18,629 bases of DNA from UBA9865 sp035647835. GTDB lineage: Bacteria; Bacillota; Dethiobacteria; Dethiobacterales; Dethiobacteraceae. Both the position numbers and the translations under genes were made by a program. Under the pieces are notes generated by a model. The model worked only from the letters and a program-made list of their open reading frames with translations. It was not told where the DNA came from and ran no database searches. Shown here in pieces: positions 13,911 through 18,629 of this stretch. The DNA lies in NCBI GenBank assembly GCA_035647835.1, contig DASRMS010000122.1, positions 1 to 18,629 of the forward strand, in the 5' to 3' direction. How positions within the stretch are numbered: the stretch's first letter is position 1; each line of letters starts with the position of its first letter.

Positions 13911-15017
13911 TTGAAACCACAGTTACAGAGAATTGTGCGCATCGGCGCGTTACTGATAGGCTTTGCAATTGGCTATCAGTTGGTAAATGTCAGCTTTTCT
14001 ACTATTGCAGCCTTTGCTGGCATGGAAGCAACACCTGTGATTAATGTAGGTGCTTCTATTTTTGGCGGTTCTATTTTTGGACTTATTGCTTATCTTATTA
14101 GCCCCTGGATCAGTAAGTCAATGACTACCTTTAATAGTTGGATAGAAACAACATTAAAAGCGATCCCGACCCAGGATATTATGGTTGGTGTAGTAGGATT
14201 GGTCATTGGTTTACTAATTGGTGCCCTGGTTAGTTTAGCTTTACATCGACTGCCATTAATTGGTAGTTACTTAACGGTTGTTGTGACTTTGTTTACAGGT
14301 TATTTGGGCTTAAGTATCATGCTTAACCGAAAAGAAGAAATGGCTTTTTTGAATAACTTGTTTACCCGTCAGGCCCGGGCAGCGGAAAAAGCAAATTTCC
14401 GTAGTGCCAAGATTCTCGATACTAGTGTGGTTATTGATGGTCGCATTATTGACATCACTTCCACAGGGTTTATCGAAGGTGTGATCATTGTACCAGGTTT
14501 TGTACTTGAGGAATTGCGCCACATTGCAGATTCCTCTGACACTCTCAAGAGAAACCGTGGTCGGCGTGGTTTGGATATCCTCAACAAAATTCAAAAAGAA
14601 TCACTAGTTCCTGTACAAATTGTAGAACAAGACTTTGAGGACATCATGGAAGTGGATAGTAAGTTGATCAAGCTGGCCAAGACCATGAAAGGTAAAATCG
14701 TTACTAACGACTACAATTTAAATAAAGTCTGTGAATTACAAGGTGTACCTGTACTAAATATTAACGAACTTGCTAACGCTGTTAAACCGGTAGTTTTGCC
14801 GGGTGAGGAAATGGTTGCGCAAATCATTAAGGATGGTAAGGAAGTTGGGCAGGGCGTAGCTTATCTCGATGACGGCACCATGATTGTGGTTGAAGGCGGA
14901 CGCCGCTTTATTGGTGATACCATTGAAGTCGTGGTTACCAGTGTTTTGCAGACAGCTGCAGGACGGATGATTTTCGCTAAACCAAAGTTAGCGGAAAAAA
15001 TGTCCGGAGTTAGGTAA
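13911..15017 (+). CDS. PIN-TRAM domain membrane protein (YacL type)
   Basis: 368 residues. The N-terminal 140 residues hold about four membrane segments (near 9-27, 45-65, 90-112 and 118-137). Residues 167-290 form a PIN ribonuclease-like domain with the acidic residues of the active site in place: Asp170 (ILDTSVVIDGR), Glu200/201, Asp249 and Asp267 (TNDYNLN). Residues from about 295 form a TRAM RNA-binding domain (PGEEMVAQIIKDGKEVGQGVAYLDDGTMIVVEGG). The order TM-PIN-TRAM is that of B. subtilis YacL. The start is TTG behind AAAGGAGGTG. The stop overlaps the ispD start by one base (TAATG), so the genes are translationally coupled. The biological substrate of the family is not established. Confidence 0.93.
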   Translation: MKPQLQRIVRIGALLIGFAIGYQLVNVSFSTIAAFAGMEATPVINVGASIFGGSIFGLIAYLISPWISKSMTTFNSWIETTLKAIPTQDIMVGVVGLVIGLLIGALVSLALHRLPLIGSYLTVVVTLFTGYLGLSIMLNRKEEMAFLNNLFTRQARAAEKANFRSAKILDTSVVIDGRIIDITSTGFIEGVIIVPGFVLEELRHIADSSDTLKRNRGRRGLDILNKIQKESLVPVQIVEQDFEDIMEVDSKLIKLAKTMKGKIVTNDYNLNKVCELQGVPVLNINELANAVKPVVLPGEEMVAQIIKDGKEVGQGVAYLDDGTMIVVEGGRRFIGDTIEVVVTSVLQTAAGRMIFAKPKLAEKMSGVR

Positions 15018-15703
15018 TGAGTAGTGCCTTAATTATAGCAGCGGCTGGACAAGGCCGACGCATGAAAAATCAGCTCAATAAGCAGTATTTAAAGCTGGCC
15101 GGCAAACCGGTTGTAAGTTACAGCCTGGCAGCGGCACTGGCCGCAAATTGTTTTACCCAGATTGTGGTGGTAGTTACTCCCGGCGAAGAAGAACTTTTTC
15201 GCCGGGATGTTCTTTTACCCTTCTTTCCAGAACAAGAGCTGCACGTGGTGACAGGAGGAAAAGAACGCCAGGATTCTGTCAGCAACGGACTAGCAGTATT
15301 AGTTGAAAAGGTAACTTATGTCTGTGTTCATGATGGTGCTCGTCCCTTGGCAGAAGCTGCCTTATTCGCAAGGTGCCTAAAGGTAGCACAAGCTAGAGGT
15401 GCTGCTATTGCTGCCGTGCGGGTGAAAGATACCATTAAAGTTGTTGATGACAAAGGGCAAGTGCTGACAACACCGCCACGGGAGCAGTTATGGGCAGTGC
15501 AAACACCACAATTCTTTCGTCGTGACTGGCTGGAGCTGGCACATCAGCGTGCAAAAGAGGAGGGCTTTCAAGGTACTGACGATGCCTCTTTACTTGAGCA
15601 TTACGGCTACCCTGTGCAGATTATCCAGGCCAGCTATGAAAATATTAAAGTTACTACGCCGGAAGATTTGTTGTTGGCAGAAGCAGTTTTAGGGAGGCGT
15701 TAA
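15017..15703 (+). CDS. ispD: 2-C-methyl-D-erythritol 4-phosphate cytidylyltransferase
   Basis: 228 residues. IspD joins CTP and MEP to give CDP-ME in the non-mevalonate isoprenoid pathway. The CTP-binding loop AAAGQGRRM is at 8-16, with Lys22 and Gln23 of NKQYL following. VHDGARP at 104-110 supplies the metal-binding Asp106. RVKDTIKVV, VQTPQFFR and TDDASLLEHYG are all family signatures, and the C-terminal ENIKVTTPEDLLLAE is complete. The ATG overlaps the stop of the upstream gene, and ispF starts 1 base after this stop. Cytoplasmic, normally a dimer. Confidence 0.97.
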   Translation: MSSALIIAAAGQGRRMKNQLNKQYLKLAGKPVVSYSLAAALAANCFTQIVVVVTPGEEELFRRDVLLPFFPEQELHVVTGGKERQDSVSNGLAVLVEKVTYVCVHDGARPLAEAALFARCLKVAQARGAAIAAVRVKDTIKVVDDKGQVLTTPPREQLWAVQTPQFFRRDWLELAHQRAKEEGFQGTDDASLLEHYGYPVQIIQASYENIKVTTPEDLLLAEAVLGRR

Positions 15704-15704
15704 G

Positions 15705-16175
15705 ATGCGGTTTGGCATCGGTTATGATGTACATAAATTGGTGGCAGACAGACCACTGATCCTTGGTGGAGTAACTATACCTTTTGATTTGGGATTGTTA
15801 GGACATTCTGATGCTGATGTGCTTGTGCATGCGATCATGGATGCCATGTTGGGAGCGTTGGCCCTGGGTGATTTAGGCAAACATTTCCCCGATACAGATC
15901 CGGACTACAAAGGCATTGCCAGTCTGCAGCTTTTAAAGCAAGTGGCGCAGCTTTGCCGTCAGCAGGGCTATACAATCGGTAACATTGATGCCATCATTAT
16001 TGCGCAAAAACCGAAACTAGCACCATATATCACATCAATGCGTACCAATATTGCTCAAACCCTTGAGGTAACAATTGAGCAAATTAGTGTCAAGGCCACT
16101 ACCACGGAAGGTTTGGGCTTCTGCGGCACAAGTGAAGGCATGGCCGCCCAAGCTGCCGCTCTCTTGAGAGCGTGA
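15705..16175 (+). CDS. ispF: 2-C-methyl-D-erythritol 2,4-cyclodiphosphate synthase
   Basis: 156 residues, the normal length. IspF cyclises CDP-ME 2-phosphate to ME-cPP, two steps after IspD in the same pathway. Metal ligands Asp8, His10 (GYDVH) and His42 are present, with LGHSDADVLVHAIMDAMLGA and FPDTDP following and the C-terminal KATTTEGLGFCGTSEGMAAQA. AGGGAGG precedes the ATG. The stop codon TGA (16173-16175) lies inside the left inverted repeat of the element at 16171-16441, so that insertion has replaced the native 3' end; the protein still ends at the expected place. The gltX/cysE genes that often follow in Bacillota are absent. Confidence 0.97.
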   Translation: MRFGIGYDVHKLVADRPLILGGVTIPFDLGLLGHSDADVLVHAIMDAMLGALALGDLGKHFPDTDPDYKGIASLQLLKQVAQLCRQQGYTIGNIDAIIIAQKPKLAPYITSMRTNIAQTLEVTIEQISVKATTTEGLGFCGTSEGMAAQAAALLRA

Positions 16176-16441
16176 CAGGGGACGGTTCTTTGACACGGAA
16201 ATTCATCCGCATTTTATTCTTCTTTGCTCAACATAGCTTAAAAAGTGCACGATGGTTTTTTAATGTGCGTTATCTAGTAGCTTTATCAAAGGTAAGCCTT
16301 TCTAGGACTGTTTTTGTTGCGATTGACTTAAACATCTGATACAGAATAGGCAACCTTTTTTATTTGTACAAAAATATTGTTGGGCATGATTCACTGGGTT
16401 AAGACCTGTGGCAGTGCGACAAAGAACCGTCCCCTGTCGCG
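16171..16441. mobile_element. MITE-like element with perfect 19-base inverted repeats
   Basis: GACAGGGGACGGTTCTTTG at 16174-16192 is repeated exactly in inverse at 16420-16438; with a T-G wobble the match extends to 22 bases (16171-16192 with 16420-16441). The 227 bases between have no long ORF and are AT-rich. I recall the AGGGGACGGTTCT motif as a dispersed repeat in many bacteria, often beside IS200-like (Y1 / REP-associated) transposases, but cannot check it here. No transposase is inside, so this would be a non-autonomous copy or a remnant. It lies between ispF and the sigma factor gene and probably carries the sigma promoter, since nothing else is upstream. Confidence 0.7.
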
Positions 16442-16502
16442 ACTGAGAGTTTTAGCTATCACATGCGTAGTAATTAGTAGAAGGCGGGAAAGGAGAATGC
16501 CA

Positions 16503-17072
16503 ATGGTGATTACAGGAGAGAATGTTGTGCTGGCTTTACAGGCAAAAAGGCCAGAGGCACTAGAATATCTAATCAATCAATATGGTCAATCCGTTTACTC
16601 CTTAGCCCGTACTATTCTCCGCAGCGCCGCCTCTGAAGATGTGGAGGAATGTGTCAGTGATATTTTTGCTGCTGCCTGGCAGAAAAGTAAGGAATATGAT
16701 GGGCAAAAAGGCACCATAAAAACCTGGCTGCTAATGCTGACAAAATATCGAGCGTTAGATTACCGTCGCAAACTTTCTACCCAGTCAGCTTATCTAGCGA
16801 GCGATGAGCAGCTGACAACATCTCTTCAGGCGGTAGAGGATGAGGTGCTGCAAAGAGAACGTTTACAGCTGACACTGGCGGTTGTAGAGACTTTTAGCGA
16901 GTTGGATCAAAAGCTATTCTTTAGACGCTACTTCCTACAGGAAGCACTGGATGAATTGGCAGCTGCTTTTGACTTAACCAAGAGAGCTGTTGAAAACAGA
17001 TTATGGCGCTGCCGCAAAGAGCTTAGAGACCAGCTTGCGGAAAAGGAGGGGAGCAGTTGTGGATCGTCATGA
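16503..17072 (+). CDS. ECF-type RNA polymerase sigma factor
   Basis: 189 residues from an ATG with AAAGGAG 7 bases upstream. The frame is open another 42 codons, back into the inverted-repeat element, but that part is unlike a sigma factor and the ATG two codons earlier is too close to the ribosome site. Region 2 spans about 17-92 (YLINQYGQSVYSLARTIL, AEDVEE-like SEDVEECVSDIFAAAW, TIKTWLLMLTKYRALDYRRK). Region 4 spans about 130-180 (ETFSELDQKLFFRRYFL, LDELAAAFDLTKRAVENRLWRCRKEL). There is no region 3, as expected for the ECF group. It overlaps the downstream gene by 14 bases, the usual cue for a cognate anti-sigma factor. Its regulon cannot be told, and no matching autoregulatory promoter was recognised. 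Confidence 0.92.
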   Translation: MVITGENVVLALQAKRPEALEYLINQYGQSVYSLARTILRSAASEDVEECVSDIFAAAWQKSKEYDGQKGTIKTWLLMLTKYRALDYRRKLSTQSAYLASDEQLTTSLQAVEDEVLQRERLQLTLAVVETFSELDQKLFFRRYFLQEALDELAAAFDLTKRAVENRLWRCRKELRDQLAEKEGSSCGSS

Positions 17073-18426
17073 ACAGCAGCTGATAAAGTTGCTTGATTTA
17101 ATGGATGCTAAGCAAATAGAAAAGGTTTTGTCTGTAGTAGATGCAGATGGTGCCAAGATCGTGATGCCCGCTGTTTCCGTGGCCAGGATTAAGCAGCAAG
17201 CCTTGGGCCACGCAAAGTTAAAAAAGAAATCAAGACCAAATAAACCACTGGCTTTCAAACTAACTGCCGCCTCGCTACTTTTATTGGTCTTTGCTGTGGC
17301 TTTCTACGGGCCAGCCAATACCTGGGCGCAAATTGTTAAAGCTTTAAATTTTATTCCCGGTATCGGTAAAGTTGTTGACAATAATAAGGAAACAACACGC
17401 CATATACTTGCACAGCCAATTGAACTAAAGCTTGCCGAGAGTACACTGACAGTAAAAGCGATAAGCGTGGATCAACGTAACATAATGGTTGTGGTAGAGG
17501 AAGTTGGTGACAAGCTTACCCTGCCTACGCAGGCTACCCTTGTTTTAGGTGAGCAGGAGTATCCCTTACATCGTACTTCACTGTCGCATCAACAAAGGCA
17601 GGAAAACGAGCACGAAGCATGGACTATCCTGGATTGGGAAAGCTATTTTACTCGCTATGGCATTGTCACCGCAGTTGAGCGGGAAGGTCTTGTCAGGGTG
17701 AATTATGGGGAGGAAAAACAGGTAGAGATCCCCTTCAAGCTGGAGGTAGCAGCTAATTTTACTGATTATGCTGAGATGGGGCCAACAGCATCTGTTAAGG
17801 GCCTTAGTGTTACAGCCATTCCCTCTTTAAAGGATAATTTGTTAAAGATCAGCCTGCTTTCTCCGCCTTTAGCTGGTCAGCAAGTGCGCAGCTATGCATA
17901 CTCTCTAGAGACGCTGATGACATTATCAGATCAAAGGGGGAATAGCTATCCTCTGGCCGTTAAAGATCACTACTCTCTGCCTGCCAATGAAGTTTTGTTT
18001 GATATCAGTGGGGCGGAGACCAAACAATTCATCTTGTCAATTCCCTGCATAGTTGTTAAGCAGGAAAAAGAAGCAGCCTTGCTTAAACTGGCCATTCCTC
18101 CGCAGGGCAAAACAATCGTTGACCAGACAGTCAAACTTGCCGGTCATGAGGTAATTTTGCACACAGTTGAACGTTTAGATGAAAAAACAATTCAGCTGCA
18201 TGTTACGCTGCCGCAGTCTGATTTGGCCCGCGCCCAAAATAAGGACCATTTAGTGGATTTTGACCTCAAGGATTATTTCAACTATGGGTACGGGATGCAT
18301 GGTGATGATACAGGCAGGTACTATAAAATAAACATCCCTAGGGATGCTGAAGAAATTTCTCTCACGCTGAAAGAGCCAGTGCTAGCAATTTATGGGCCAT
18401 GGGAGATTGAGCTGGATCTAGAGTAA
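17059..18426 (+). CDS. Probable membrane-bound anti-sigma factor
   Basis: 455 residues from a GTG with AAAGGAGG 9 bases upstream; a start 23 codons earlier would lie inside the sigma gene without a ribosome site. Residues 1-60 are a soluble, charged helical region (sigma-binding side, inferred), 64-83 are the single membrane segment (LAFKLTAASLLLLVFAVAFY), and the remaining 370 residues would lie outside the cell. Just after the membrane is ALNFIPGIGKVV, a motif like those in DUF4179-type anti-sigma factors of Bacillota. The outer part is beta-rich, with repeated strand patterns (TLTVKAISVDQRNIMVVVEE, SVKGLSVTAI, DNLLKISLLSPP). No zinc-binding HxxxCxxC anti-sigma motif is present. The role rests on position, overlap and topology. 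Confidence 0.8.
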   Translation: MDRHEQQLIKLLDLMDAKQIEKVLSVVDADGAKIVMPAVSVARIKQQALGHAKLKKKSRPNKPLAFKLTAASLLLLVFAVAFYGPANTWAQIVKALNFIPGIGKVVDNNKETTRHILAQPIELKLAESTLTVKAISVDQRNIMVVVEEVGDKLTLPTQATLVLGEQEYPLHRTSLSHQQRQENEHEAWTILDWESYFTRYGIVTAVEREGLVRVNYGEEKQVEIPFKLEVAANFTDYAEMGPTASVKGLSVTAIPSLKDNLLKISLLSPPLAGQQVRSYAYSLETLMTLSDQRGNSYPLAVKDHYSLPANEVLFDISGAETKQFILSIPCIVVKQEKEAALLKLAIPPQGKTIVDQTVKLAGHEVILHTVERLDEKTIQLHVTLPQSDLARAQNKDHLVDFDLKDYFNYGYGMHGDDTGRYYKINIPRDAEEISLTLKEPVLAIYGPWEIELDLE

Positions 18427-18460
18427 TCAGCATTAGCTTTGCTAGATGTTGGGGTTAATA

Positions 18461-18495
18461 AAAAGTATGCCTGGCCAGGCATACTTTTCTTTTTG
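18461..18495 (+). terminator. Intrinsic terminator of the sigma/anti-sigma operon
   Basis: A perfect palindrome AAAAGTATGCCTGG / CCAGGCATACTTTT (18461-18488) gives a 12-bp stem and a 4-base loop, followed by CTTTTTG. It lies 34 bases past the anti-sigma stop. Its 3' side is directly followed by the group II intron. Confidence 0.92.
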
Positions 18496-18629
18496 GTGTG
18501 CCCGGCATGGGCGGTAGCTTGGCGGTGAAAGTCCGCTATGGGCTTTGCAGTGGGAACCATTAGCCAAAGGCAAGGGTGTCCATCGTGAGGTGGAATCTGA
18601 AGGAAGCCAGAGGCAAAGTCCCGACCCGA
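18496..18629 (+). ncRNA. Group IIC intron, 5' part of domain I (runs off the window)
   Basis: The sequence starts GTGTGCCCGGCATGGG, a match to the GUGYG 5' splice site and first bases of class C group II introns such as that of Oceanobacillus iheyensis. Further domain I landmarks follow in order: GGTGAAAGTCC, CAAGGGTGTCC, GTGGAATCTGAAGGAAGC and GAGGCAAA. It begins 8 bases after a terminator stem and its T-run, which is the known target of class C introns. The reverse transcriptase ORF and domains II-VI lie beyond the window end. Confidence 0.93.

Noticed and set aside
14310..14594. Minus-strand ORFs opposite the PIN-TRAM gene
   Set aside because: They are antisense shadows of a strongly conserved coding region.
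16377..16502. Upstream extension of the sigma factor
   Set aside because: It would be translated from inside the inverted-repeat element, lacks sigma-like residues and a ribosome site; the ATG at 16503 has both.

Overview
The window looks like a chromosomal segment of a low-to-mid GC Bacillota, probably a spore-forming member of the Clostridia. The evidence is strong AGGAGG-type ribosome binding sites, many TTG starts, sigma-A promoters of the TTGACA/TATAAT type, intrinsic terminators after most units, a PyrR-type leader, and the CarD / YacL-type PIN-TRAM / IspD / IspF order familiar from Bacillota. The species cannot be fixed from sequence alone.

Layout. 1-2400 (minus strand): a uroporphyrinogen-decarboxylase-family protein with its own promoter and terminator, then a small helical, proline-rich unknown protein. 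2663-3783 (plus): a HEPN-domain protein and a DUF3298-like protein. 3859-4479 (minus): a LysM protein with a possible SigK promoter. 4649-8106 (minus): carB, the large subunit of carbamoyl-phosphate synthase, preceded by a promoter, a PyrR-type RNA hairpin, a nine-codon leader ORF with three consecutive Gln codons, and an intrinsic terminator. 8250-9161 (plus): an EamA/DMT transporter. 9319-11593 (minus): a polar amino acid ABC uptake operon (binding protein, terminator, permease, ATPase) whose binding protein is circularly permuted. 11932-12398 (minus): a small Cys-containing protein with a MazG-like helix. 12462-13125: a decayed ISNCY/IS1202-like insertion. 13125-16175 (plus): a CarD-family regulator under two tandem promoters, then PIN-TRAM protein, IspD and IspF (two MEP-pathway isoprenoid enzymes). 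16171-16441: a 271-bp element with 19-bp perfect terminal inverted repeats, whose left end supplies the ispF stop codon. 16503-18426 (plus): an ECF sigma factor overlapping its probable membrane anti-sigma gene. 18461-18629: a strong terminator followed, 8 bases after the hairpin, by the 5' end of a group IIC intron that runs off the window.

How it fits together. The window holds housekeeping functions (pyrimidine/arginine precursor synthesis, isoprenoid precursor synthesis, amino acid uptake, RNA polymerase control) interspersed with small mobile remnants. The most unusual points are the permuted substrate-binding protein, the carB leader that combines a PyrR site with a translated leader peptide, and the class C intron at a terminator. 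Seven of about eighteen ORFs appear to start with TTG and three with GTG; several annotated starts here were moved inward to codons with a properly spaced ribosome binding site.
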